64,000 bases of DNA from Dictyobacter formicarum (GCF_016587435.1 NZ_BNJJ01000020.1:109918-173917), one strand, 5' to 3'; positions 1-8,971 are shown, numbered from the stretch's first letter. Numbers and translations: made by a program. The notes: generated by a model from the sequence alone, not told the origin.

Positions 1-65
1 TTATGACCACAAAAAATAGCGGTGGAAAAGGAGGTCTGACAAGCCCGGCAGCAAACAGGCAGAGC

Positions 66-95
66 TTGTATAGTCTGTCAATGTCGTGCTACGAT
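66..95 (+). promoter_or_regulatory. Candidate promoter of the redox cluster
   Basis: TTGTAT at 66-71 is followed after 18 bases by TACGAT at 90-95. The dinucleotide TG at 87-88 precedes the -10 box, giving an extended -10. Transcription would start near 102, leaving a leader of about 40 bases before the GTG at 143. The match is moderate. Bases 1-65 contain no gene I can support. Confidence 0.4.
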
Positions 96-142
96 ATTCG
101 CAGGTGTTTTGTTGGTGTCTTTTGATGAGAGGATAACGAACC

Positions 143-1327
143 GTGGAACATTCTCTTCCTCATACCCAGGAACAAAGATCCACAGGGCAAGCACAACTGC
201 CTCCACGAAAGCATATCAGGCGGCTGCGCGTGCTCTCAATTGGGGCCGGGGTGGTGGCTGCCCTTATACTGGTAGCGTTGATCGCATTGGGATCGCGTGG
301 CTTTCACTGGTTTGATGCCGCCCTGATTGGTTACGCGGTAGCGACGATCTTTGCGACTGCTGCAGTGACTTATAAATACACATTCTGGCTGGCACGCCCA
401 CCAACGGGGCGCTACTGGCGTAGAAGCTGGCAACTTTTCCTATCCTACTCCAATTTCCGCCGCTATACGGCACTCATACCTGCGGCCATCGGCGATCTCT
501 TCGCGCAAACATTTATTCGCAAGCGCGGCCTCTATCGCTGGATCACGCACCAGTGTATCTTCTGGGGCGTGTTGCTCTCATGCCTGATTACTTTTCCTTT
601 AACCTTCGGCTGGCTCCGCTTTACTCAAAGCCCAACCGGCCTCTATCGTATCTGGTTCTTTGGCTTCGGCTTATTCGATTTTCCATCACATTCACTCTTT
701 GGCTTCACGGTTATCCATGCGCTGGACTTTACAGCTGCGCTGCTATTTATCGGACTGGTACTGGCCTTTCACCGGCGCTTCCATGATCTGGCGGTAATAA
801 CAATACAGCGCTTTCGCTTTGATATAGTTCCGCTGGCTTTGTTAATGGCGATTGTTGTCACTGGCCTGGCGCTGACCGCCGATAGCACCTGGCTGGGTGG
901 TGCATACTACTGGTACATTTCGCTGACCCACGAGACAGTGGTGGTACTCTGGCTCATTTCCTTGCCATTCGGTAAGTTTTTCCACCTGATCGAGCGCCCC
1001 GCTACAGTGGGCATCGAACTCTACTGGCGTACCGGCGAAAGCACAGCCCAACAACGCTGTGCACGCTGTGGTGAGGAATTTGCGCCAGCACGCTTCATTC
1101 AGGACCTCAAGCGTACGTTGAATGAGGTAGGCGAGAATTATAGTCTTAATAAACCTTTATCAGCGACCAACACAGTCAGCGATGAGCCGGTGGTCAAAAG
1201 TACACCAGAGCAAGAGCAAGCTATCAATATGCTCTGGTGGCAGGACATTTGTCCCTCATGTAAACGTGTGATGCGAGCACAGGCCAATCTGGCCGCGCTC
1301 GGACGTGAGGGCAATCAGTTTTTATAA
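143..1327 (+). CDS. NarI-like membrane cytochrome b subunit with a C-terminal CxxC pair
   Basis: Integral membrane protein of 394 residues, probably the quinone-linked haem b subunit of the following molybdoenzyme. About six hydrophobic segments lie near residues 34-50, 57-77, 138-158, 187-209, 228-245 and 258-277. Histidines H136, H192, H210, H263 and H281 sit in or beside membrane segments and could bind haem, as in the NarI/HdrE-type gamma subunits. The soluble tail carries C306-x2-C309 and C370-x2-C373, which look like a zinc ribbon or rubredoxin-like knuckle and are unusual for this family. The GTG start has a GAGAGG ribosome site about 8 bases upstream. It is the first gene of a six-gene same-strand cluster; the next gene starts 28 bases downstream. 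The family call rests on topology and context, not on a diagnostic motif. Confidence 0.65.
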   Translation: MEHSLPHTQEQRSTGQAQLPPRKHIRRLRVLSIGAGVVAALILVALIALGSRGFHWFDAALIGYAVATIFATAAVTYKYTFWLARPPTGRYWRRSWQLFLSYSNFRRYTALIPAAIGDLFAQTFIRKRGLYRWITHQCIFWGVLLSCLITFPLTFGWLRFTQSPTGLYRIWFFGFGLFDFPSHSLFGFTVIHALDFTAALLFIGLVLAFHRRFHDLAVITIQRFRFDIVPLALLMAIVVTGLALTADSTWLGGAYYWYISLTHETVVVLWLISLPFGKFFHLIERPATVGIELYWRTGESTAQQRCARCGEEFAPARFIQDLKRTLNEVGENYSLNKPLSATNTVSDEPVVKSTPEQEQAINMLWWQDICPSCKRVMRAQANLAALGREGNQFL

Positions 1328-1355
1328 GTTCAATCAGTGGGAAGGGAAAACAGCC

Positions 1356-3647
1356 ATGAGTGTTGATAAAGGGATTTTCCGCCGTCGCCAGCGTCAGGCA
1401 GAGGTGTTTGATTACCACACTGGTGAACCGTCACCGACGCCCTGGAAATCAGATGAAGAGATTGATCGCTATGTGCCAACCCATTGCTGCTACTGCGGCG
1501 TGCAATGTGGAATGTATCTCAAAGTGGCGCGCGGCAAAGTGGTCGGAGTTGAACCGCGTACCGACTTCCCGCTCAATCACGGAATGCTGTGTCCCAAGGG
1601 ATCAACCGCGTATCAGACAGTCAACCATCCCGATCGTCTGACCCATCCATTAATGCGCCGCCACGGCAAGGACAGTCCTCTGGAACGGGCCAGTTGGGAT
1701 GAGGTGTTGGATACGATCGCGACGCGCTTCCGGGAGCTCCAGAATCAATATGACAAAGATACAGTGGCGATCTACAGCGGTTCCTCACTGACTAATGAGA
1801 AATGTTACCTGATGGGTAAGTTTGCCCGCGTAGCTGTAGGAACGCGCCACACTGACTATAATGGGCGGCTCTGTATGTCCTCAGCCACCGGAGCCAATGA
1901 GAGATCGCTGGGCATCGATCGGGCCGCCAATCCCATCAGCGATATGCTGCACGCCGATTGCATTTTTGTCATCGGGGCCAACGTTGGCGAATGCTTTCCG
2001 ATCGTCACCAGCTATCTCTGGCAAGCCCGCGACAAAGGCTGCAAGCTCATTGTGGCCGATCCGCGCCAGACGCCAATCGCGCGCACAGCGGATGTCTTTC
2101 TTCCATTGCGTTCCGGCACCGATTCCGCGCTACTCAATGGTATGCTGCATGTGATTATCAAAGAAGGATTGATCGACGAAGATTTTATCCGTGAACGGAC
2201 CGTGGGATGGGAAGAAACCAGGGCGCTGGTCGAGCAGTATCCACCTGAGCGCGTTGCCAGGGTGTGTGGACTGAAGTCAGAGGCGATAATTGAGGCCGCG
2301 CGCATGTACGGGCGCGCCAAAGCAGCCCTGATCTACACTGCACGTGGCTTAGAGCATCAGAGCAAAGGCGTTGATAACGGAGTTACAGCAGCAAACCTGG
2401 CCCTGGCCACTGGCAATTTTGGGCGACCCGGTGCTGGCTATGGCACTCTAACCGGACAGGGCAATGGACAGGGTGGACGCGAAATGGGTCAAAAAGCTTC
2501 GCAGTTACCCGGTTGTCGCGAGGTCGACAATCCTGAGGATCGTGCCTATATTAGCTCGGTCTGGGGCATTGAAGAGAAAGATCTGCCCCACTCAGGCTAT
2601 CCCGCCACTCTGATGATTCCGGCCATGCTGCGCAAAGAGATTCGCGCCTGCTTTATGATCTGCTCGAATCCAATGGTTTCGCTGCCAGATCAACATACGG
2701 TTGAGCGAGCTCTGCGCGGACTCGACCTCTTCGTCGTGACTGATTTCTTCCTTTCGGAAACCGCGGAACTGGCCGATATCGTGCTGCCTGGAAGTAGCTG
2801 GGCCGAAGATGAAGGCACCACAACCAGCCTTGAGGGGCGCGTGATCAAATATAACAAGGCCGTTGAGCCTCCGGGAGAAGCCCGGCGCGACTGGGAGATT
2901 GTCTGCGATCTGGCACGCCGGTTGGGCAAGGGCCAGTACTTCGACTTCCATTCGCCGCGCGATATCTTTAATGAATTGCGCCTCTGCACGCGGGGAGCTA
3001 AATCGGACTACTGGGGCATCACGTATGAGAAGATCGATGCACAAAATGGCGTGTTCTGGCCCTGCCCGGATGCGGAACATCCAGGTACCCCACGCCTGTA
3101 TCAGCAACGCTTCGGCTTCCCCGATGGGAAGGCGCGCTTCCATCCCATCACTTATGCACCACCTGCCGAGGAGCCGGACGAGGAATATCCGCTGGTGCTG
3201 ACCACCGGACGCGTCATTTATCATTATCTGTCTGGCAATCAGACGCGGCGCGTCTCATTTCTCAAGGCACAGGCTCCCTATCCATGGGTGGAAATGCATG
3301 AGCAGACGGCGAACCGGCTGGGTGTGGTCGATGGGGACTGGGTGACGGTGCGCTCAAGGCGCGGTGAATTGACCGCTCCGGCACTGGTTGTGCGCTCGAT
3401 CCGACCTGATACGCTGTTTATCCCATATCACTATGGACATACACAAGCCGCCAATCAGCTTACAAATCCGGTGCTGGAACCAATGATGAAGATACCCGAA
3501 TACAAAGTTTGCGCGGCCTCAGCGACGCGCGCAGAGCAAAAACCAGCCTGGGCCAATGATGAAGATACACAGGCGCTGCTGGAAGCGGGGCGTAAGCGGC
3601 ATGAGCTACCTGCGGCACAGGCACAAGCTAATCCAACCCTGCGCTAG
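1356..3647 (+). CDS. Molybdopterin oxidoreductase, assimilatory nitrate reductase-like catalytic subunit
   Basis: Catalytic subunit of 763 residues that binds bis-MGD molybdenum and one [4Fe-4S] cluster. C44-x2-C47-x3-C51-x27-C79 is the N-terminal cluster motif, followed by the CPKG lysine used for electron transfer in Nap/Fdh enzymes. GRLCMSSA places C173 as molybdenum ligand; the CMSSA context is that of Nas/Nap nitrate reductases, not of DMSO reductase (Ser) or NarG (Asp). GQGNGQGGREMGQ also matches the Nas group. A C-terminal molydop-binding domain follows from about residue 640. There is no Tat signal, so the enzyme should be cytoplasmic. The start is the ATG behind GGGAAGGGAAA; upstream in-frame codons overlap the cytochrome gene. 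Nitrate reduction is the likeliest reaction, but formate dehydrogenase-type relatives share the fold and the substrate is unproven. Confidence 0.8.
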   Translation: MSVDKGIFRRRQRQAEVFDYHTGEPSPTPWKSDEEIDRYVPTHCCYCGVQCGMYLKVARGKVVGVEPRTDFPLNHGMLCPKGSTAYQTVNHPDRLTHPLMRRHGKDSPLERASWDEVLDTIATRFRELQNQYDKDTVAIYSGSSLTNEKCYLMGKFARVAVGTRHTDYNGRLCMSSATGANERSLGIDRAANPISDMLHADCIFVIGANVGECFPIVTSYLWQARDKGCKLIVADPRQTPIARTADVFLPLRSGTDSALLNGMLHVIIKEGLIDEDFIRERTVGWEETRALVEQYPPERVARVCGLKSEAIIEAARMYGRAKAALIYTARGLEHQSKGVDNGVTAANLALATGNFGRPGAGYGTLTGQGNGQGGREMGQKASQLPGCREVDNPEDRAYISSVWGIEEKDLPHSGYPATLMIPAMLRKEIRACFMICSNPMVSLPDQHTVERALRGLDLFVVTDFFLSETAELADIVLPGSSWAEDEGTTTSLEGRVIKYNKAVEPPGEARRDWEIVCDLARRLGKGQYFDFHSPRDIFNELRLCTRGAKSDYWGITYEKIDAQNGVFWPCPDAEHPGTPRLYQQRFGFPDGKARFHPITYAPPAEEPDEEYPLVLTTGRVIYHYLSGNQTRRVSFLKAQAPYPWVEMHEQTANRLGVVDGDWVTVRSRRGELTAPALVVRSIRPDTLFIPYHYGHTQAANQLTNPVLEPMMKIPEYKVCAASATRAEQKPAWANDEDTQALLEAGRKRHELPAAQAQANPTLR

Positions 3648-3662
3648 AGAAAGGATGATAGC

Positions 3663-4430
3663 ATGGCTGAATCGGTAAAGAGAATTTTTCTAGATCCTTC
3701 ACGCTGCATTGGCTGTCGTTCATGTGTAGCTGCATGCCGCGAGTGCGATACCCACAAAGGCGAGAGCATGATCTATATCGATTATGTGGAGCGACACAAC
3801 ACGGTTGCCTCATCGCCAACGCTCTGCATGCACTGTGAAGATCCATTGGCCCCCTGCGCACAGGTCTGCCCTGCGCAGGCCATTCTGGTCAGCCCTGATG
3901 GGGTAGTGCAATCAGCAGACGAAACGCGCTGTATCTACTGTGAAAATTGTGGCTACGCCTGTCCTTTTGGCGTCCCCAAGTTTCATCGTGCCGGACACTA
4001 TATGCAGAAATGCAACCTCTGCTATGACCGCACCAGCCAGGGAAAAGGTCCGATGTGCGCGACCGTCTGTCCAACGCAGGCTATTTTCTATGGTACCTAT
4101 GAGGAGTGGTTGGCGGCAGGCCGGGGCCAGCAAGGCGCTAAACCGGTCAATACCTTCTATTTTGGACGGCAGCGCGTCCAGACACGCAACTATGTGACCA
4201 TGCGTGAACAGGAGGATGAATTGGATCTGATGGCGCTGGTCGAGCAAGCCGATATGGGATTGCACGCGGATCTGCCAGCGGCGACGGCCAATCAATATGC
4301 CGAGTCCTGGGTTAATGCGGAGACCGCGGGCATTCCACAGCGCGAAACGCAACCTTCGCCGTGGACACCACTGCAGCCGCTCTCTCCTACGCCTGCCCCC
4401 TCACCAGTTCCAGCACAGAGTGAGAGCTAA
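3663..4430 (+). CDS. Four-cluster [4Fe-4S] ferredoxin subunit (DmsB/HybA type)
   Basis: Electron-transfer subunit of 255 residues with sixteen cysteines in four groups: C15/C18/C21/C25, C55/C58/C65/C69, C90/C93/C96/C100 and C117/C120/C132/C136. This is the classic arrangement of beta subunits that wire a molybdopterin catalytic subunit to a membrane cytochrome. The tail after about residue 225 is rich in Pro, Ser and Thr and probably disordered. The ATG follows AAAGGATG and starts 15 bases after the catalytic gene, so the two should be co-translated. No signal peptide is present, which agrees with a cytoplasmic location next to the catalytic subunit. Confidence 0.85.
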   Translation: MAESVKRIFLDPSRCIGCRSCVAACRECDTHKGESMIYIDYVERHNTVASSPTLCMHCEDPLAPCAQVCPAQAILVSPDGVVQSADETRCIYCENCGYACPFGVPKFHRAGHYMQKCNLCYDRTSQGKGPMCATVCPTQAIFYGTYEEWLAAGRGQQGAKPVNTFYFGRQRVQTRNYVTMREQEDELDLMALVEQADMGLHADLPAATANQYAESWVNAETAGIPQRETQPSPWTPLQPLSPTPAPSPVPAQSES

Positions 4431-4459
4431 ATCATCTAAATGTCAAAAGGAGCATGTAA

Positions 4460-5002
4460 ATGGTGAAAGAAATGGACCAGCCAGCCCGGACACCTGCTGA
4501 CAATGCACTGCCGCCCAGTACACCTGAAGAGGAATGGCGCAAAGAGTTCCCTTATCCCTGGAACGAAGATGAAATTGTTACGAGACGCGATACGCTGCGC
4601 TTCCTCCTCGCAGGTTCAGGCGCACTATTCCTGGCCACGGGAGCGATTGCCATACTAGGAGCGCTCCCTAAAAATCCCAATGTAACGGCCATCCCCATCG
4701 CGAAAGAGGGCGAGCTTGCAGAGCATCAATGGAAGGTCTTTAACTATCCCGACGAGTACATGCAGGGTATCCTGATCAATCTGCCAGGGCATGGATTGGT
4801 CGCCTACAGCGATGTCTGCACACATCTTTCATGTGCGGTACTTTATCAGGGCGATGGCAAACTGCATTGTCCCTGTCATGAAGGCTTCTTCGATGCGGCC
4901 ACCGGCAACGTGCTGGCGGGCCCACCAACACGCCCATTGCCATTAATACAGCTGGCCCGGCAAAATGGAACCATCTATGCCATCAAGGAGATAGAGCGAT
5001 GA
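4460..5002 (+). CDS. Membrane-anchored Rieske [2Fe-2S] protein with Tat-like signal
   Basis: Rieske protein of 180 residues. C120-T-H122 and C137-P-C-H140 give the two Cys and two His cluster ligands; C125 and C139 are placed for the usual disulfide, so this is a bc1/b6f-type high-potential Rieske rather than a dioxygenase ferredoxin. TRRDTLRFLLAGSGALFL at 41-58 resembles a Tat signal-anchor (twin Arg then a hydrophobic stretch), which would place the cluster outside the membrane. AAAGGAG lies about 7 bases before the ATG. Within this cluster a Rieske subunit is unexpected because the molybdoenzyme is predicted cytoplasmic; it suggests a link between the outer-side quinol pool and the cytochrome b. 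Its stop codon overlaps the next start (ATGA). Confidence 0.88.
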   Translation: MVKEMDQPARTPADNALPPSTPEEEWRKEFPYPWNEDEIVTRRDTLRFLLAGSGALFLATGAIAILGALPKNPNVTAIPIAKEGELAEHQWKVFNYPDEYMQGILINLPGHGLVAYSDVCTHLSCAVLYQGDGKLHCPCHEGFFDAATGNVLAGPPTRPLPLIQLARQNGTIYAIKEIER

Positions 5003-5322
5003 ATACCCACAATTCAGTCCCGCGCGTCCGGAAAGCTAATCCAGATGATCCAACAGTGCGGCGACCTCCAATCGGGTCCCGTGGACCCATGCCGGGTCCA
5101 AATTTTCTGGGCCTGGAGGGACGGATCGCGATTGTACAGGCTCAAGTCTTCCTGCTGGCTATCATCGTGATTGCGCAGCTCTGGCTCGTCACCGATGCGT
5201 TATACGAACTCCTCTCCGGGCGCACCGCTAACCTGGGCTGGTTGACCATCGCCAGTGGTGTAACCTTTGCGCTGGCGCTGTTGATTACCTTCTGGCCACG
5301 GCGGCGCATTGAAGGTCATTAG
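4999..5322 (+). CDS. Small two-TM membrane protein of the redox cluster
   Basis: Protein of 107 residues that starts in an ATGA overlap with the Rieske stop codon, so the two are translationally coupled. About 45 polar, proline-rich residues are followed by two hydrophobic helices at roughly 46-68 and 78-97, and a basic end. I recognise no catalytic motif. The coupling to the Rieske gene suggests an accessory or assembly subunit of the same membrane complex. Confidence 0.7.
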   Translation: MNTHNSVPRVRKANPDDPTVRRPPIGSRGPMPGPNFLGLEGRIAIVQAQVFLLAIIVIAQLWLVTDALYELLSGRTANLGWLTIASGVTFALALLITFWPRRRIEGH

Positions 5323-5369
5323 TAGCATCAAAGAGGAGTGTCTACTTTATATGCAAATGGAGTGGAAAT

Positions 5370-6086
5370 ATGGAGCCGGAAACCGATAAGCCAGGAACTA
5401 TAAGCAATCAAACTGGCGACCAGCTAGAAAAACAAGCGGCGGATCGACGTGACCAGCGCTATAGCCGTATAGATGCCGAACATCCCATCGGTGGTGAAAT
5501 GGCGGACATTCTAAAGGGTCTGCTCGTGCGTCTGCGCCTGCCCTGGCTGGAACAACACTACGCTCAGGTCCGTGTGCTGGCATTGTTCAGCTTTATCAAT
5601 GGCTGCATCAGCATTGGATTGATGTCGATCCTGGCGCTCATCACGAATTCGCCTTTTATTTTTCCCTCGCTCGGCCCCACCGCGTTTCTTTTCTTCTATA
5701 CACCACGTGCGCCCAGTGCTTCGCCACGCAATACAATTATCGGACATGCCATCGGCGTGCTGGCAGGCTATTTCAGCCTGCTCGTTACTGGATTGACAAT
5801 GGCGGGCCCCGCCCTGAGTGTAGGAATGACCTGGCCACGCGTCATTGCCGCCGCCCTTTCTCTAGGCCTGACGGCGGGCCTGATGGTACTCTTTAAGTCG
5901 CCACACCCTCCAGCAGGCGCAACGACGTTGATTATCTCGCTGGGTATTCTAACCAAACCCCCACAATTGATCCTACTCATGATCGCAGTTGGCTTGCTCA
6001 CCCTGCAGGCGATCGCCATTAATCGCCTGGCGGGCATTCCCTACCCGCTCTGGAATCCACTCAAGGAAAATCCAGGTAATCCCTGA
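5370..6086 (+). CDS. HPP-family membrane protein (candidate nitrite/nitrate transporter)
   Basis: Integral membrane protein of 238 residues. A polar N-terminal region of about 68 residues precedes four to five membrane helices. The signature HPPAGATTLI starts at H179, and FPSLGPTAFL at 98-107 is the other conserved block of the HPP family. Members in cyanobacteria and chloroplasts have been linked to nitrite transport, so its place behind a nitrate-reductase-like operon supports a role in nitrogen oxyanion handling. The ATG follows a GGAGTGG site. It is the last gene of the cluster, 47 bases after the small membrane protein. Transport substrate is inferred from context only. Confidence 0.78.
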   Translation: MEPETDKPGTISNQTGDQLEKQAADRRDQRYSRIDAEHPIGGEMADILKGLLVRLRLPWLEQHYAQVRVLALFSFINGCISIGLMSILALITNSPFIFPSLGPTAFLFFYTPRAPSASPRNTIIGHAIGVLAGYFSLLVTGLTMAGPALSVGMTWPRVIAAALSLGLTAGLMVLFKSPHPPAGATTLIISLGILTKPPQLILLMIAVGLLTLQAIAINRLAGIPYPLWNPLKENPGNP

Positions 6087-6195
6087 CGTGGCCCAAGCAC
6101 AGCCAGACTATAGCTTTTTGCAAGCAGGTGATATGATAAAGCGAACACAGTCGGTGGTTTCGTAACTGGCGCCACTATGGAATAGAGACAGATCA

Positions 6196-6957
6196 ATGAA
6201 CGCTGAATACGATCTTATTGCTCCTTTTTACGATATCGAGCATGCCCATTTTGATGAAGACCTGGATATGTATAATAACTTCGCGGAGCTCTGCGGAGGA
6301 AAAATCCTTGAACTGGCCTGCGGCAGTGGCCGCATCATGCTATCCCTGGCCGAGCAAGGCTATGAAGTGAGCGGGGTAGATAATTCGAGCAAGATGCTGG
6401 AGCTAGCACGTGAAGCCTTGCAGGAGGCTGGAGTCGCGGCACGCTGTACATTGGTAGAGCAGGATATCAGTGCGTTACAGCTCAAGCAGAAATTTCGCCT
6501 GGCCTTTATAGCCCTTGGTTCCTTTGCCCACATCACCACGCGCAAAGAGCAGCAAAAAGTGCTGGCGGCCGTGCGGTCCCATCTGAGTACTGGCGCTACA
6601 TTCATTGTAGATATCAGCAACGCCGATGCGCGCTATATGGAAGAGCTAACCGGGCAGGTACTGCATCAGGGTAGCTGGCAACATGAAGATGGTAGCTATT
6701 TTACCCATTTTGTCAGTCCAGCTTCCGCTACCAAAAAGCATCAACTTGAACTCACGCATTTCTATGATCGGCATCAGCAGGGAGGCACGGTACAGCGCAC
6801 AGTTGTTACCACCCATCTGTACCTGTTTGAACGAAGTGAGATGGAACTCTTGCTCGAACAAGCCGGCTTCGTCGTAAAAGATGTATACGGCGATCATGAC
6901 TTGGGTCCATTCAACCTGGAAAGCCCACGCATGATTTTTATCGCCGAAGCCAGATAA
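6196..6957 (+). CDS. Class I SAM-dependent methyltransferase
   Basis: Protein of 253 residues with a Rossmann-type methyltransferase core. Motif I is ILELACGSGR at residues 37-46, and the acidic residue that holds the SAM ribose is D62 in SGVDNSSKML. The C-terminal half forms the usual beta-sheet extension of small-molecule methyltransferases. Nothing reveals the substrate. It starts 109 bases after the HPP gene and 33 bases before endonuclease V. Confidence 0.8.
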   Translation: MNAEYDLIAPFYDIEHAHFDEDLDMYNNFAELCGGKILELACGSGRIMLSLAEQGYEVSGVDNSSKMLELAREALQEAGVAARCTLVEQDISALQLKQKFRLAFIALGSFAHITTRKEQQKVLAAVRSHLSTGATFIVDISNADARYMEELTGQVLHQGSWQHEDGSYFTHFVSPASATKKHQLELTHFYDRHQQGGTVQRTVVTTHLYLFERSEMELLLEQAGFVVKDVYGDHDLGPFNLESPRMIFIAEAR

Positions 6958-6990
6958 TATTCCGATACGGTAGAGAGAAGGATATCAAAC

Positions 6991-7710
6991 ATGCCGCGTC
7001 CCCCTTTACATAATTGGAACCTGAGCCCTGAAGAAGCGATTGCATTACAGCATGAGCTGGCTCAACATGTTGTATTGGAAGATCATATTGGAGAGATACA
7101 CTATGTTGCCGGCGTAGACATGGCGATCAACGAAGAACACAACGCGGCCCGGGCTGCCGTTGTGCTCCTCAGTTATCCAGATCTGGAAATTATCGAGCGA
7201 CACGTTTACGAAGAGCCGATCCGGATGCCTTATGTACCAGGGCTACTCTCTTTTCGTGAGGCCCCGAGCGTAATCGGCGCCTTTGAGCAATTGCGCCAGC
7301 GTCCCGATATAGTGATGGTGGATGGTCAGGGGATCGCCCACCCAAGACGCATCGGGATCGCTACTCACCTGGGACTCTGGCTAGAAATCCCAACAATAGG
7401 CTGCGCCAAGTCGTTACTGACCGGCAAGTACGATAAAGAAGCGCTGGGTGAAGAAGCGGGCTCCTGGGTTCCTCTCACATATCGCAAAGAGACGATTGGT
7501 GCCGTGGTACGCACACGCACGCGTGTCAATCCAATGTTTATTTCGCCTGGGCACCTGATCAGTCTGGAGACGAGCATTCGCTATGTACTGGCATGCGGCA
7601 AAGGCTATCGCCTGCCGGAACCAACACGCCAGGCCGACAAACTTTCAAAGGATAATACCTGGATCGAGCCGCCAGATGAGCAGGGGCAGCAGATGAGCCT
7701 CTGGTCATAG
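6991..7710 (+). CDS. nfi: Endonuclease V
   Basis: DNA repair enzyme of 239 residues that nicks DNA on the 3' side of deaminated bases such as hypoxanthine. The metal-binding acids are visible: D43 in AGVDMA, E90 in SFREAP and D111 in VDGQG. PYVPGLLSFRE and HPRRIGIATHLG are hallmark blocks of the family. Length fits the family (about 220-240). AGAAGGATA precedes the ATG. It is probably co-transcribed with the methyltransferase; the following kinase gene is convergent. Confidence 0.95.
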   Translation: MPRPPLHNWNLSPEEAIALQHELAQHVVLEDHIGEIHYVAGVDMAINEEHNAARAAVVLLSYPDLEIIERHVYEEPIRMPYVPGLLSFREAPSVIGAFEQLRQRPDIVMVDGQGIAHPRRIGIATHLGLWLEIPTIGCAKSLLTGKYDKEALGEEAGSWVPLTYRKETIGAVVRTRTRVNPMFISPGHLISLETSIRYVLACGKGYRLPEPTRQADKLSKDNTWIEPPDEQGQQMSLWS

Positions 7711-7739
7711 CTCTTCTTACCCACCCGGGCTGGACGACG

Positions 7740-8951
7740 CTAAAACTGCTCATGGTCACGATACAAAGGCACAGTAAAGTAGAAGGTGGTACCTTTGTTA
7801 ACCACAGTATCAAAGCCAATGGTGCCACCATGCTGCTCTACAATCAGTTTCGCAATTGACAAGCCCAATCCATAGCCACCCATTTTAGATTGCTGGCTAT
7901 GATTAGACTGATAAAAACGCTCGAACACATGATGGCTGTCCTCAAATGGTATCCCATAGCCAGTATCAGAGACAGAGATCATTTCAAAGTGATCATCGTG
8001 CTGGCGGGCGCTGATCGTAACCATACCACCGGGAGGCGTAAATTTAATAGCATTTGCCACCAGATTATTTAATACCTGCTTGATGCGTTGAGGATCAATA
8101 TATAGCGCGGGCACATTCGAGTCGATATCCAGGCGTAAGGCCACCTCGGCCTTTAATGCCTGTGGCTGTAAACTGCGTGCCACCTGGCGCACCAGGCTCA
8201 GGAGGTGCACCTCCTGTTGCTTCACTTCAAACTGCCCCAGATCGGAGCGCGTCATAAACAGGATATCCTCAACAATCGAGATCAGCTGTTGCACCCCCTC
8301 CTGGGTATATCCCAGATACATGCGCTGCTCTTCATTTAATTCGCCCATATGACCCTGCAAAAGCAAATCAATAAAACCATGCACCGAGTTCAAAGGCGTG
8401 CGCAGCTCGTGTGAGACCATCGAAACGAAATTCGAGCGCACCCGATTGGCAACCTTTAACGCGGACATGTCGCGGGCAGAAAAAACGACATAAGAGGATT
8501 TATCGTCTAAAGTGATCGGATTGACGCTGGCAGATACCTCATACAGATGATTGGGATCTGTCCCCAAAATAAGTTCTTCGTTGGGTAGAGGACTTTTTTG
8601 CTCCAGCGCCCGCACCAGGGGACAACTTGAGGTGCCACATAGGGCCATACGATTGAGGTTCTTGCAGCCCAACACCTCTGTACAACGGCTCCCTACCGTA
8701 TGCTCTACCGGTTCTTTAAGAGTAGCCGCCGCGGCAGGATTTAGATAAGCAATGTGGAAATCTGGCGTGAGTACAACAATAGCATCTGAAGTAGTAAGGA
8801 TAGCAGCGTCTAGCACACGATGTCGCTGCTGCGCCAAAGTGCTGATCGCTTTACAATCATTACTTCCCACCACAGGCAAATCAGATGTCATCGGTAAAGA
8901 TAGATCAGTTGTTTCTTCGACTTGTGCTTGTTTTTGAATACGCTTCCGCAA
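7740..8951 (-). CDS. PAS-domain sensor histidine kinase
   Basis: Soluble kinase of 403 residues with no membrane segment. A PAS domain spans about 45-165 and contains four cysteines, C90-x5-C96-x8-C105-x4-C110. The dimerisation helix has the phospho-acceptor H181 in SHELRTPLN. The ATPase domain has N-box NLVANAIKF, G1 DTGYGI and G2 GYGLGLSIAK. It lies 20 bases downstream of the response regulator on the same strand, so they form one operon. The cysteine group suggests sensing of redox state, metal or an Fe-S cluster, but this is inference. Confidence 0.92.
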   Translation of the reverse strand: MRKRIQKQAQVEETTDLSLPMTSDLPVVGSNDCKAISTLAQQRHRVLDAAILTTSDAIVVLTPDFHIAYLNPAAAATLKEPVEHTVGSRCTEVLGCKNLNRMALCGTSSCPLVRALEQKSPLPNEELILGTDPNHLYEVSASVNPITLDDKSSYVVFSARDMSALKVANRVRSNFVSMVSHELRTPLNSVHGFIDLLLQGHMGELNEEQRMYLGYTQEGVQQLISIVEDILFMTRSDLGQFEVKQQEVHLLSLVRQVARSLQPQALKAEVALRLDIDSNVPALYIDPQRIKQVLNNLVANAIKFTPPGGMVTISARQHDDHFEMISVSDTGYGIPFEDSHHVFERFYQSNHSQQSKMGGYGLGLSIAKLIVEQHGGTIGFDTVVNKGTTFYFTVPLYRDHEQF

Positions 8952-8971
8952 CCTGGCCCCAACCTTTCCCC

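Noticed and set aside
26..35. Strong AAAAGGAGGT ribosome-like site near the window start
   Set aside because: No ATG, GTG or TTG frame of any length follows at proper distance.
2592..3224. 210-codon frame on the minus strand
   Set aside because: It is the antisense shadow of the molybdoenzyme gene; the plus-strand protein has full motif support.
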